Of a DNA stretch of 64,000 nt, positions 49,319 through 57,738 are shown in pieces. The notes beneath the pieces are model-generated. The model had not been told where the DNA came from. It was given only the letters and a program-made list of their open reading frames with translations, and ran no database searches. The translations under genes were made by a program, and so were the position numbers. Position 1 is the first letter of the stretch. Each line of letters begins with the position of its first letter. Where the stretch lies: assembly GCA_965220345.1 (NCBI GenBank), contig OZ244822.1, forward strand, positions 1,426,001-1,490,000, read 5' to 3'. The stretch comes from Aldehydirespirator sp965220345. Lineage in GTDB: Bacteria > Actinomycetota > Acidimicrobiia > Acidimicrobiales > Aldehydirespiratoraceae.

Positions 49319-49391
49319 TGGAGCTAAGGGGAATTGAACCCCTGACCTCTTCCATGCCATGGAAGCGCTCTACCAACTGAGCTATAGCCCC
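49319..49391 (-). tRNA. tRNA-Ala (anticodon GGC)
   Basis: The minus strand reads GGGGCTATAGCTCAGTTGG at the 5' end, with acceptor stem GGGGCTA/TAGCTCC (one G-T pair), anticodon arm CTTCC-ATGGCAT-GGAAG giving anticodon GGC, and T arm AGGGGTTCAATTCCCCT (with GTTCAAT). Discriminator base A; CCA is not encoded. All stems form, so the tRNA should be functional. Confidence 0.96.
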
Positions 49392-49512
49392 GCGAGTCTT
49401 CAAGGGCTGGCCTTGAACACCGGCAACAGGGTAGCGGCCTTGCAGCGATGTTAGGTGCAGCGCCCCGCAGCATGGGCTGGGCGATTCTGGTTAGCGATGC
49501 AGGTTAGCGATG

Positions 49513-50547
49513 TTACGCAGCTCGGATCTCCTCAAGGATCGGCGCCCAAAGCTGCTTGTCGGTCACACCGGCATAGAACTGCAGCCGGTCAAGCGTGTCA
49601 CCGAAGCGTTCAGCGATACGTGCAGGTATCTCATGGGGCTCAGCCACCACAGCAAAAGCGTTAAGCATCGTGTCGTCAATGACATCGCCCATTTCTACCC
49701 ATCTTCCCTGTTTCGACAAACGGTTGAGTTCGGTTTGGGCATCACCCCAGCCGTGATGCTCAAGCACTCCCCGATAAGCAGGCGTTGAGCCATAGAAAGC
49801 GATCTGCTGACGGGTTTGAGCAGCCTGCTTTGACACGCCTTCTTCACGGAAACCCGACACTACGAACACCGGCATAGAGATCTGAAAATCCGATCGTGAG
49901 CGGCCCGCTGACTCCAGACCTGTGAGCACATTAGGCATGGTCACATCGCGCAGATACTCCGCTGTCTGGAAAGCGTGACACACCAAACCGTCAGCAGTTC
50001 GTCCCGCTACTTTCGTCATCAGCGGACCCACAGCTGAGATCAGGATCGGCGGTGCCGCAGTGTCGAGCGGCCCAGGACTGAACATCGGGGTCATCAAAGT
50101 GTGACGATAAAAATCTCCACGAAAATTGAGCTGTTCGCCGTTCTGCCAGCAGTCCCAGATAGCTCTGATCGCAGCGATCATTTCTTCCATGCGGGCTGCG
50201 GGTTGTGACCACGGCATTGAGAAGCGTTTGGTGATATGAGGCTTGATCTGGCTACCCAAACCAAGCAGGAAGCGCCCTTGTGACAGCCCTTGCAAATCCC
50301 AAGCAACTTGGGCCAGCACCATCGGATTGCGAGCGAAGCCAACCGCAATAGCGGTCATCAACTCAATGCGTTCGGTATGTTCAGCTGCCAGCGCGAGCGG
50401 CAGGAACGGGTCGTGGCTGGTCTCAGCTGACAGCAAGCCGCTGTATCCGTCGGCTTCAATCATGCGGGCATGTTCACCCAGGCCCGCAAGCTGATGACGC
50501 GGCGATGCCGAAGCTTCCGGCAACCCAATCCAAGCATCAATCTTCAT
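49513..50547 (-). CDS. LLM-class F420-dependent oxidoreductase
   Basis: 344 residues, luciferase-like monooxygenase fold. MKIDAWIGLPEASA start, HARMIEADGYSGLLSAETSHDPFLPLALAAEHTERIELMTAIAVGF and GLSQGRFLLGLGSQ are typical of the actinobacterial F420-type subfamily (TIGR03617-like). ATG 50547 has an excellent AGGAGG seven bases upstream. Probably uses reduced F420 rather than FMN; the substrate is unknown. A single-gene unit, downstream of nothing on its strand and divergent from the thioredoxin gene. Confidence 0.88.
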   Translation of the reverse strand: MKIDAWIGLPEASASPRHQLAGLGEHARMIEADGYSGLLSAETSHDPFLPLALAAEHTERIELMTAIAVGFARNPMVLAQVAWDLQGLSQGRFLLGLGSQIKPHITKRFSMPWSQPAARMEEMIAAIRAIWDCWQNGEQLNFRGDFYRHTLMTPMFSPGPLDTAAPPILISAVGPLMTKVAGRTADGLVCHAFQTAEYLRDVTMPNVLTGLESAGRSRSDFQISMPVFVVSGFREEGVSKQAAQTRQQIAFYGSTPAYRGVLEHHGWGDAQTELNRLSKQGRWVEMGDVIDDTMLNAFAVVAEPHEIPARIAERFGDTLDRLQFYAGVTDKQLWAPILEEIRAA

Positions 50548-50741
50548 AATGCCTCCTTATATTGAAGGCTGTTGACTAGTTATGAGTATGACTCTAAAGC
50601 TATTTGATAACAGGTCTGCGACTTCAGGACCTTGATTGCGTTGATCGTGTTAGGCAAGACCAAGCTGTCATACCGTTAGCGCCGTGTGTCAGGCGGGCTC
50701 AGCCACCAAGAATTTCTGAGGGGCGATAGCGTTTTGAAACT

Positions 50742-51461
50742 ATGCCTGATGTAACCGACACCACGTTCCAGACTCAAGTAGTGGAGCGGTCCCGGACTGT
50801 TCCAGTGGTGATAGATCTGTGGGCCTCATGGTGCAGGCCGTGTAAGAAGCTGACACCGCGGCTCGAAAAAGTAATCGCCTCCACCAACGGCGCAGTCGAA
50901 CTCGCCAAAGTGGACATTGAGGCAAATCCAGGGATTGCTCAAGCTTTCAAGGTGCAGTCAATACCGGCGGTGTATGCCATGGTCAACGGGCAGATCACCG
51001 ACGGCTTCCTGGGAGCACAAGGCGAGTCTAAAGTGCGCGAGTTCGTGGAGCGGTTGCTGCCTTCACCCGAGGAGACAGAGACTGAGCGGCTGCTTGAAGC
51101 GGGTGATGAAGCCTCACTGCGGTCTGCGCTGGAACTGGAGCCGGACAACGTCGCAGTGGTTACGGCTCTGGCAGAACTGTTGATTGGCGACGGCCGGGTT
51201 GCTGAGGCCACCGAACTGCTTGAGCGGGTTCCCGAAACCCCCGAGACTCGGCGTTTGCACTCGTTGGCACGAGTCCAGGGGAACGCTAACAGCGAAGCAG
51301 GCGGCTCGACAGAGATCGAAGCCGAATTAGCTGAGTTGCTGGCAAGAGCCAAAACAGACGAAGAAGCTCGTCAGCGCTTCGTTGATCTTCTTGAAGTGCT
51401 CGGGCCTGATGATCCGCGCACGCCTGTCTGGCGCAAGCGGCTTTCCGAAGCGCTTTTCTGA
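50742..51461 (+). CDS. Thioredoxin-like protein with TPR-type tail (CnoX/YbbN-like)
   Basis: 239 residues. Thioredoxin domain (1-110) with the intact active site WASWCRPC and cis-Pro SIPAVYAMVNG. The C-terminal half (TERLLEAGDEASLRSALELE, VAVVTALAELLIGDGRVAEA, LLARAKTDEEARQRFVDLLE) is the tetratricopeptide-like tail of CnoX/YbbN co-chaperones (TPR_19/20), which protect unfolded proteins from oxidation and pass them to chaperonins. Start ATG 50742. Confidence 0.9.
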   Translation: MPDVTDTTFQTQVVERSRTVPVVIDLWASWCRPCKKLTPRLEKVIASTNGAVELAKVDIEANPGIAQAFKVQSIPAVYAMVNGQITDGFLGAQGESKVREFVERLLPSPEETETERLLEAGDEASLRSALELEPDNVAVVTALAELLIGDGRVAEATELLERVPETPETRRLHSLARVQGNANSEAGGSTEIEAELAELLARAKTDEEARQRFVDLLEVLGPDDPRTPVWRKRLSEALF

Positions 51462-51686
51462 CCTTCCCCGCGAAGCTTCCGGGATCATCTTCGCATAAGA
51501 GAGCACACTTGCCTGTGCATCTATAAATATTTTTCAATATATTTTGATATAAAAGGTTGTAGTATTTTCTGCAGTATCTGCGGTGAACCAGAGCCTCGAA
51601 TCGGGGCACCTCGGCGATCCGACGACTACGGCATCCACGACGACGACGAGCGCAGCCTCATCGCAGCCAACACGGGAGCACGAACA
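51462..51686 (+). other. Open stretch between thioredoxin gene and comEA, coding-like at its right end
   Basis: 225 bases that stay open in the frame shared by both neighbours but contain no ATG, GTG or TTG in that frame. The left part is AT-rich (51520-51570, candidate promoter). From about 51610 the codons look genuine (GC-rich third positions; translation RRSDDYGIHDDDERSLIAAN), running without a break into the TTG called as comEA start. Confidence 0.4.
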
Positions 51687-52394
51687 TTGGACTTCCCATC
51701 AAGCAGCAATCCCAACAGGCGATACGGGAACTTCTCGCTGACTTCGTGGGCTGACCGGCTCGGAGTGTCACCAGCGGTGGTGATTCTGGGTTTGCTAGTG
51801 GTGATTGCGGCTGCGCTGGGGGGATGGTGGGCGTTGCGATCCCCGCCAGAGCCCGACCCGGCAGAGATACTGCCCAGAGCCGCCACGGTCGAGATCCCCA
51901 TAACCACCACAACAGCTGAGACGGGCCGGATTCTTGTGGATGTTGTTGGGGCTGTGGCGAGCCCTGGTGTGCATGAACTTCTTGAAGGCAGCCGCATAGT
52001 TGATGCAGTAGCCGCAGCGGGAGGGCTTACAGAAGAAGCCGACCGGATGCGACTTAACTTTGCTGAACAGCTCAGCGACGGAGCGCGTCTGTATGTGCCG
52101 ACCCTCAACGACGAGGAAGGTCTGGTAGTGGTGAGCAGACCCGTGAGCGCAAGCACCGGCAGCAGTCACGGCTCCGGGGTTGCTGACAGCTCGGGTTTGG
52201 TGAATGTCAACACTGCATCAGCGCAAGAACTGGAGCATCTACCAGGGGTCGGTCCGGCGCTGGCAGCGGCAATCGTTGAGTATCGCTTGCTTCGAGGCCC
52301 CTTCGCTTCGATAGATCAACTTGATGATGTGTCAGGTATTGGGCCTGCCAAACTCGAACAGATCCGCTCTATGGCCACAGTTGACGGCCCTTGA
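51687..52394 (+). CDS. comEA: ComEA-type DNA-binding competence protein
   Basis: 235 residues from TTG 51687, though coding character extends upstream. One membrane helix (VVILGLLVVIAAALGGWWAL), a SLBB domain (ILVDVVGAVASPGVHELLEGSRIVDAVAAAGGL) and a C-terminal double helix-hairpin-helix (NVNTASAQELEHLPGVGPAL, FASIDQLDDVSGIGPAKLEQ). It binds incoming double-stranded DNA outside the membrane and hands it to ComEC. Its stop overlaps the comEC start by four bases (TTGA). Confidence 0.92.
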   Translation: MDFPSSSNPNRRYGNFSLTSWADRLGVSPAVVILGLLVVIAAALGGWWALRSPPEPDPAEILPRAATVEIPITTTTAETGRILVDVVGAVASPGVHELLEGSRIVDAVAAAGGLTEEADRMRLNFAEQLSDGARLYVPTLNDEEGLVVVSRPVSASTGSSHGSGVADSSGLVNVNTASAQELEHLPGVGPALAAAIVEYRLLRGPFASIDQLDDVSGIGPAKLEQIRSMATVDGP

Positions 52395-54349
52395 ATCCTC
52401 GAGCCGACACCGCTTCGCCGTTTCGGCTCACAGATCCGCCACCTCGTCTGGACTTGCTGCGTCACAAATGGGGTGCCCCCGTTGTGCCGTACGCAGCGGC
52501 TGCTGGTGCCGTGGCGGGTGCTTGGCTGCTGACTGGTGTCGCGGTGCCTTTAGCAGCAGTGATTGTGGCGGCGCTGATCTGTGTGTGGCGACCGAAACCG
52601 CTGGTCGTGGTGATAGCGGTGGCAGTTCTCACCGGTTTTCTGGGATCCAGAGCCTTAGCTGGACTAGATGATCCGATTTCGGGATATGTTGAAGGCTGGG
52701 TGACACTGCTCGAAGACCCGAAACCACTTGCTGCAAATCGCGGAGTCAGAGTCACCGTCCGCTACGACGACGCTCGGCTTGAGGCTCGAGCCTACGGAGC
52801 GGTCGCCTCACGCCTAGATGACCTGCTGGCAGGAGAGCGTGTACGGATCACAGGAACCGCCAAACCCGCAAACAGCGACTGGCATCGTTGGCGCCATGTG
52901 ACAGCAACCGTGAACGTAGCAACAGTCGGCGAGAGCGCCGCTGCGGCACCTCTAGCTGCGTTCACTAACCAGATCAGACGATTTTTGGATTCGGGGGCTC
53001 GCAGCCTTCCTGATGACAGCCGCGCCATGTTCGCAGGCATGGTCTACGGCGACGACCGCAGCCAGTCGCCGCGCCTTTACGACGATTTTCGGGCAGCGGG
53101 TCTGGGGCATCTGCTGGTGGTGTCGGGACAAAACGTGGCTTTCGTTTTGGCGCTTGCATCACCTTTGGTCACCCGCACTCGTCCGGGTGTGCGCCTGCTG
53201 GTGTTGCTGATGCTTTTGGGAGTGTTCGCGGTGCTGACCCGTTTTGAGCCTTCGGTGCTTCGTGCGGTGACTATGGCCGGGGTGGCGGTGATTAGCACTG
53301 CTTTGGGGCGACCCGAAACAGGGCGTAGAGCACTGGCCTGGGCTGTGGCTGCGGTGATAGTGGTAGACCCGTTTCTGGTTCGGGTGCTTGCTTTTCAGCT
53401 TTCGGTGTGCGCCACTTGCGGCATTTTGTGGATCACTCCTGCGCTGGCCGCCAAGCTACGCGGCCCGGCACCGCTGCGACTGGCGGTAGCGACCACAGCA
53501 GGAGCGCAACTCGGGGTGATGCCGCTTCTGGTGGCGGTGTTTGGTTCTGTTCCCGTGGCTTCGCTTCCCGCCAACGTGGCTGCCGGGCCAGCTACAGCAC
53601 CGGTGATGATGTGGGGACTCACAGGCGGTCTTGGCGCGGGTCTGCTCGGTGAGTCGGTCGCTTGGTTGATCCATCGCCCTACAGCAGCGCTGCTTTGGTG
53701 GGTGCGAAGCGTCGCCGAAACTGCGGCAGCAGCGCCACCCGCGATGATCACCTCTGGCAGTGCTGTGGTACTTGCATCAGGGGTAATCCTGCTGTTGGTG
53801 GCACCGAAACTCAACCATGCCAGCGGCTTTGAGCGCTGGCTTCAACGGTTCGGCGGTGGCGAAGGGCTCGGTAGTGAACGGCTCGGGAGTCAACGGCTCG
53901 GTCTTGGTCGATCTCTGGGTTGGCTGGGAGTGTTGATAGTGGTTGTGACTCTGGCTTACAGCGTGATCACCGCGGCTTCGCCAGCTCCAGGATGGTCACA
54001 AGTCGATAGCGCAAGACTGTTCCGCCAGCAAAGCACCGTGATAGTGGTAGTTGAAGCTTCGGTACGGCCGCGTGATCTGCTGGAGTCGTTGCGTTTGGCA
54101 GGGGTTCGCGAAGTTGACTTAGTGGTGGCTTCTGGCGGTGGTGCCTCCGATGCTCATGCCGTGCTAGCTATCCGTGACCGTTATCGCCGTGCTGCGGTTG
54201 TAGCACCGCCGCTGCATCGAGTGCCTAATGCTCGCACGGTTCGCGCTGGTGATTCGGTGCGTGTTGGCTCTTTGGAGATGCAAATACTCAGCGACGAACC
54301 GCGCCTAGAGGTGAAGATCAACAGCAAGTGTTGCCTACCGAGCGCCTAG
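52391..54349 (+). CDS. comEC: ComEC/Rec2-type DNA uptake channel
   Basis: 652 residues from TTG 52391. N-terminal helices and the OB-like domain (VTLLEDPKPLAANRGVRVTV, GERVRITGTAKPAN), then the Competence domain with FRAAGLGHLLVVSGQNVAFV, FEPSVLRAVTMAGVAVI and 8-10 membrane helices to about residue 480. The region after 520 is short and lacks the HxHxDH metal motif of the beta-lactamase-like domain found in longer ComEC proteins. It moves single-stranded DNA into the cell. A 15-base repeat run (53864-53908) encodes GLGSERLGSQRLG. Confidence 0.92.
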   Translation: MNPRADTASPFRLTDPPPRLDLLRHKWGAPVVPYAAAAGAVAGAWLLTGVAVPLAAVIVAALICVWRPKPLVVVIAVAVLTGFLGSRALAGLDDPISGYVEGWVTLLEDPKPLAANRGVRVTVRYDDARLEARAYGAVASRLDDLLAGERVRITGTAKPANSDWHRWRHVTATVNVATVGESAAAAPLAAFTNQIRRFLDSGARSLPDDSRAMFAGMVYGDDRSQSPRLYDDFRAAGLGHLLVVSGQNVAFVLALASPLVTRTRPGVRLLVLLMLLGVFAVLTRFEPSVLRAVTMAGVAVISTALGRPETGRRALAWAVAAVIVVDPFLVRVLAFQLSVCATCGILWITPALAAKLRGPAPLRLAVATTAGAQLGVMPLLVAVFGSVPVASLPANVAAGPATAPVMMWGLTGGLGAGLLGESVAWLIHRPTAALLWWVRSVAETAAAAPPAMITSGSAVVLASGVILLLVAPKLNHASGFERWLQRFGGGEGLGSERLGSQRLGLGRSLGWLGVLIVVVTLAYSVITAASPAPGWSQVDSARLFRQQSTVIVVVEASVRPRDLLESLRLAGVREVDLVVASGGGASDAHAVLAIRDRYRRAAVVAPPLHRVPNARTVRAGDSVRVGSLEMQILSDEPRLEVKINSKCCLPSA

Positions 54350-54361
54350 CATCGGCGTTTC

Positions 54362-55375
54362 ATGAGTGTGCAGTTACTCAGCGGCGATGACGCGGTGCTG
54401 TTATCAGAAGCGGTCAACAAAGCCGTCACCGAAGCATTAGGCGAAGAAGACCGCAGCCTGGCTCTGCAACAATTCGATGAGACCAGCCTGCGAGACCCCG
54501 ACGGGAACTGGCGACTAACTCCTCTGGTCAACGCCGCGCAAACCGAACCGTTCTTAACCGCGAAGCGGGTGGTGGTCGGTCGGCACTTGGCACGGTTCTC
54601 AGCCAAAAGCGACTACGACGAACTGCTGAGCCTCCTAGAAACACTGCCCGACACCACACGTCTGGTGCTGGTATGGGAGCGAGGAGTCGATCCAGCGATG
54701 AACCGTCTGCCGACACTGCCAAAAGCACTCGTCGAAGCAGTGAAATCAGCTGGTGGTGTCACGTTGGATGTGATGCCCCCACGCGGCAAATCGCAGGCCG
54801 GTCAATGGCTTAGAGATCAGCTCAGTCAGTCAACTCTGCGCTTCGATTCGCAGGCCATGAGAGCCATTGAGCATCATGTCGGCTCAGATCACGGCAACAT
54901 CGTGGGGCTTTTGCGCACCTTAGAAGGTGCCTTAGGCCCTGAAGCGAAAGTCACCGCAGATGATGTGGCTGTCTACGGCGGTGATCCCGGTTCGGTGGTG
55001 CCCTGGGAACTTGACGATGCCATTGACAGCGGCGATATCAGCAACGCGCTCAAAGTGCTGCAGCGGCAGTTGGCATCACGTCATCCTCTGCAACTGCTGG
55101 CGGCTCTTGCGGGTCGTTACCAGCGGATGCTACGCCTTGACGGTGCTGGTGCTGCCAATGAGCAGCAGGCCGCAGCGATTCTGGAGATGAAAGGTTCGAC
55201 TTTTCCCGCCAAAAAAATCTTGGGTCAGACCCGCAAGCTGGGCTCTAACAAGATCGCTCAAGCAATCCGACTTTTGGCTGATGCTGATCTAGCATTACGC
55301 GGAACGATTGCCTGGCCTGATGAGCTGGTCATGGAAGTGCTAGTCGCCCGCTTGGCAGCACTCTCTAAGCGCTGA
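54362..55375 (+). CDS. holA: DNA polymerase III delta subunit
   Basis: 337 residues, the clamp-loader subunit that opens the beta clamp. Family features: LSGDDAVLLSEAVNKAV start, LEGALGPEAKVTADDVAVYG and ELDDAIDSGDISNALKVLQR, with LLAALAGRYQRMLRL and GSTFPAKKILGQTRKL near the C-terminus. It follows comEC by 12 bases, as in many actinobacteria. The 18 bases after the stop separate it from the convergent rpsT gene. Start ATG 54362. Confidence 0.93.
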   Translation: MSVQLLSGDDAVLLSEAVNKAVTEALGEEDRSLALQQFDETSLRDPDGNWRLTPLVNAAQTEPFLTAKRVVVGRHLARFSAKSDYDELLSLLETLPDTTRLVLVWERGVDPAMNRLPTLPKALVEAVKSAGGVTLDVMPPRGKSQAGQWLRDQLSQSTLRFDSQAMRAIEHHVGSDHGNIVGLLRTLEGALGPEAKVTADDVAVYGGDPGSVVPWELDDAIDSGDISNALKVLQRQLASRHPLQLLAALAGRYQRMLRLDGAGAANEQQAAAILEMKGSTFPAKKILGQTRKLGSNKIAQAIRLLADADLALRGTIAWPDELVMEVLVARLAALSKR

Positions 55376-55393
55376 AGTTCAGCTGGCTTGGGT

Positions 55394-55663
55394 TCAGCTG
55401 GCCGAGCGGTGTCGCTGAACTTCACGCACCAGACGGCTTTTGCGTCTAGCGGCGGTATTGCGATGAAGCACGCCTTTGGCAGCGGCTTTGTCGATGCGTT
55501 TCACCGCCAACCGCAGCGCCTCGTCAGCACCTTCGTCTCCGTGTTCGACAGCTGACAGCGCAGCCTTACTGCGCGTGTTCACTTCGGAACGAACCGTGCG
55601 ATTGCGCAGCCGACGCTTCTCGTTCTGACGATTGCGCTTTATTTGAGACTTGATGTTGGCCAC
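55394..55663 (-). CDS. rpsT: 30S ribosomal protein S20
   Basis: 89 residues: VANIKSQIKRNRQNEKRRLRN start, VRSEVNTRSKAALSAVE and LAVKRIDKAAAKGVLHRNTAARRKSRLVRE. GTG 55663 is preferred: it has AGG five bases upstream and gives the usual length; the longer frame to 55717 adds residues not seen in S20. Convergent with holA and divergent from lepA, a conserved arrangement in actinobacteria. Confidence 0.95.
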   Translation of the reverse strand: MANIKSQIKRNRQNEKRRLRNRTVRSEVNTRSKAALSAVEHGDEGADEALRLAVKRIDKAAAKGVLHRNTAARRKSRLVREVQRHRSAS

Positions 55664-55796
55664 GTTTACCTGCCGTTCGTATAGCTCTGCCCAGAAGTGG
55701 CTGAACAGCCAACCCACCGAGCATCCATGAAGAACTCAATCAGAGCCAAGAGCTGAGGCTAGCGTTGCCTCGCTGCGGTTGCACCTTAATGCGCAG

Positions 55797-55899
55797 CCCT
55801 ACGCACTCACAGCCCTACGCACTCACAGCCCCACGCACTCACAGCCCACGCACACACAGCCTCAAATCAAAGCAGCTCACACATCAAAGCAGCTCACAT
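55797..55899. repeat. Tandem repeats in the lepA leader
   Basis: Four 15-16 base units (CCCTACGCACTCACAG: 55797-55812, 55813-55828, 55829-55844, 55845-55859), followed by two copies of ATCAAAGCAGCTCACA about 17 bases apart (55866, 55883). They end about 20 bases before the lepA start and probably lie in its 5' untranslated region. Confidence 0.85.
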
Positions 55900-55917
55900 C
55901 AGCTTCAAGATCGGCAC

Positions 55918-57702
55918 ATGGAACTGAACCGCATCCGTAACACTTCGATCATTGCCCATATCGACCACGGCAAGTCGACGCTAGCCGATCGGATGCTGGA
56001 GCTGACCGGAGCGGTCGAAGCTCGGGAGATGCGCGAGCAGTACCTCGACTCAATGGATCTTGAGCGCGAGCGCGGTATCACCATCAAACTCCAGTCGGTG
56101 CGGCTCAACTGGCGTGACCATGTGATCAACCTGATTGACACGCCCGGTCATGTGGATTTCAGCTACGAGGTCAGCCGCTCACTAGCTGCCTGCGAGTCGG
56201 TGATTTTGGTGGTGGATGCAGCTCAAGGGATCGAAGCCCAGACTCTGGCTAACTGCTATCAGGCCATGGAGAATGATCTTGATGTGGTGGCGGTGCTTAA
56301 CAAGATCGACTTGCCTGCAGCTGACCCTGACCGTGCCGCTGAAGAAATAGAGCGGGTGCTCGGCCTTGACGCTGCTGAAGTGCTGCAGATCTCAGCCAAA
56401 ACAGGCGACGGAGTAGCCGAACTGCTTGACGCGGTGATTGAGCGCACCTCGCCGCCCACCGGTTCAAGCGAAGAACCCTTGCAAGCGCTGATCTTCGATT
56501 CGCATTTCGATCAGTATCGCGGGGTGGTGTCTTCTCTGCGAGTAACGAACGGCATCTTGACCGCTAACACACGGCTGCGGTTCATGCAAGCAGGCACAGT
56601 TCACAACGTGGAAGAACTGGGTGTGCGCACCCCCGAAAACAAGCCGGTTGAAAGTCTCGGACCAGGCGAAACTGGTTATCTAATTGCTGGCATCAAAGAT
56701 GTGGGCGAAGCTCGCTCTGGTGAGACCGTCACCGACGACACTAGACCTGCATCAGAGCCCCTAGCCGGGTATTCCGAGCCTAAACCCATGGTGTTCTCGG
56801 GTTTGTATCCCACCGACGGCGACGATTTCACCAACCTGCGGGCGGCACTATCGAAGCTGCGGCTCAATGATGCCGGGTTCACATATGAGCCCGAAACATC
56901 TGGCGCGCTAGGTTTCGGTTTTCGTTGCGGGTTCCTGGGCTTGTTGCACATGGAGATAGTGCGCGAACGCTTAGAACGTGAGTTTGATCTTTCGTTGATT
57001 TCCACCGCTCCGTCAGTGGAGTATCAGGTGACTTTGACTAACGGCGACAAGCTGGCCGTGTCTAATCCCTCAGACATGCCTGACGCTGGCAAGATCGCTG
57101 CCATCGCGGAGCCGTGCCTGTCGGCATCGCTAATCACCCCAGCTGACTACACCGGCACCCTGATGGAACTGTGCCAGTCGCGCCGCGGCGAATTAGTGAA
57201 CATGGACTACCTGTCGCCTGAACGAGTAGAGTTGCGATACCGACTACCGCTGGCCGAAGTGGTGGTCGACTTTTTTGATCAACTCAAGAGCCGCACCCAG
57301 GGTTATGCCAGCTTCGACTATGACGCAGGCGGCTACGAGGAAGCTGACCTAGTGAAGGTCGACATCTTGTTGCAAGGGACAGCAGTCGACGCTTTTTCTT
57401 CTGTGGTGCATCGTGACAAGGCTTACACCTACGGACGGTCTCTGGTGGGGCGGCTGCGTGATCTGATACCCCGCCAACAGTTTGAGGTGCCAATCCAGGC
57501 CGCGATCGGGGGGCGAATTATCGCTCGCGAAACTGTGAAGGCTTACCGCAAAGATGTCACAGCCAAGCTCTACGGAGGCGATGTCACCCGCAAGCGCAAA
57601 CTTCTCGAAAAGCAAAAGGCTGGCAAGAAGCGCATGAAGAGCATCGGGCGTGTGGACATCCCTCAGGAGGCTTTCATCTCGGCTCTCACTCTCAAGGATT
57701 GA
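55918..57702 (+). CDS. lepA: Elongation factor 4 (LepA)
   Basis: 594 residues from ATG 55918, where homology starts (MELNRIRNTSIIAHIDHGKS); upstream codons are repeat sequence. GTPase motifs: AHIDHGKST (G1), RGITI (G2), DTPGHVDF (G3), NKIDLPAAD (G4), SAKTGDGV (G5). Domain II, III/V and the LepA-specific C-terminal domain (RREAVKAYRKDVTAKLYGGD-like: ARETVKAYRKDVTAKLYGGD, TRKRKLLEKQKAGKKRMK) are complete. It back-translocates or remodels ribosomes under stress. Likely first gene of a lepA-hrcA-dnaJ-rsmE run. Confidence 0.97.
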   Translation: MELNRIRNTSIIAHIDHGKSTLADRMLELTGAVEAREMREQYLDSMDLERERGITIKLQSVRLNWRDHVINLIDTPGHVDFSYEVSRSLAACESVILVVDAAQGIEAQTLANCYQAMENDLDVVAVLNKIDLPAADPDRAAEEIERVLGLDAAEVLQISAKTGDGVAELLDAVIERTSPPTGSSEEPLQALIFDSHFDQYRGVVSSLRVTNGILTANTRLRFMQAGTVHNVEELGVRTPENKPVESLGPGETGYLIAGIKDVGEARSGETVTDDTRPASEPLAGYSEPKPMVFSGLYPTDGDDFTNLRAALSKLRLNDAGFTYEPETSGALGFGFRCGFLGLLHMEIVRERLEREFDLSLISTAPSVEYQVTLTNGDKLAVSNPSDMPDAGKIAAIAEPCLSASLITPADYTGTLMELCQSRRGELVNMDYLSPERVELRYRLPLAEVVVDFFDQLKSRTQGYASFDYDAGGYEEADLVKVDILLQGTAVDAFSSVVHRDKAYTYGRSLVGRLRDLIPRQQFEVPIQAAIGGRIIARETVKAYRKDVTAKLYGGDVTRKRKLLEKQKAGKKRMKSIGRVDIPQEAFISALTLKD

Positions 57703-57738
57703 ACAAGTTAGAGCCAGATGCACCTGTAGAGTCTTGTC

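Noticed and set aside
49319..49391. tRNA-Ala as an integration site for a mobile element
   Set aside because: No integrase gene and no repeat of the tRNA 3' end was seen in the flanking sequence; neighbouring genes look chromosomal.
54346..54606. Antisense ORF within holA
   Set aside because: holA is a complete conserved gene on the plus strand; the antisense frame is a by-product of its codon pattern.
55765..55917. N-terminal extension of LepA through tandem repeats
   Set aside because: LepA homology begins at MELNRIRNTS; the upstream residues derive from noncoding tandem repeats.
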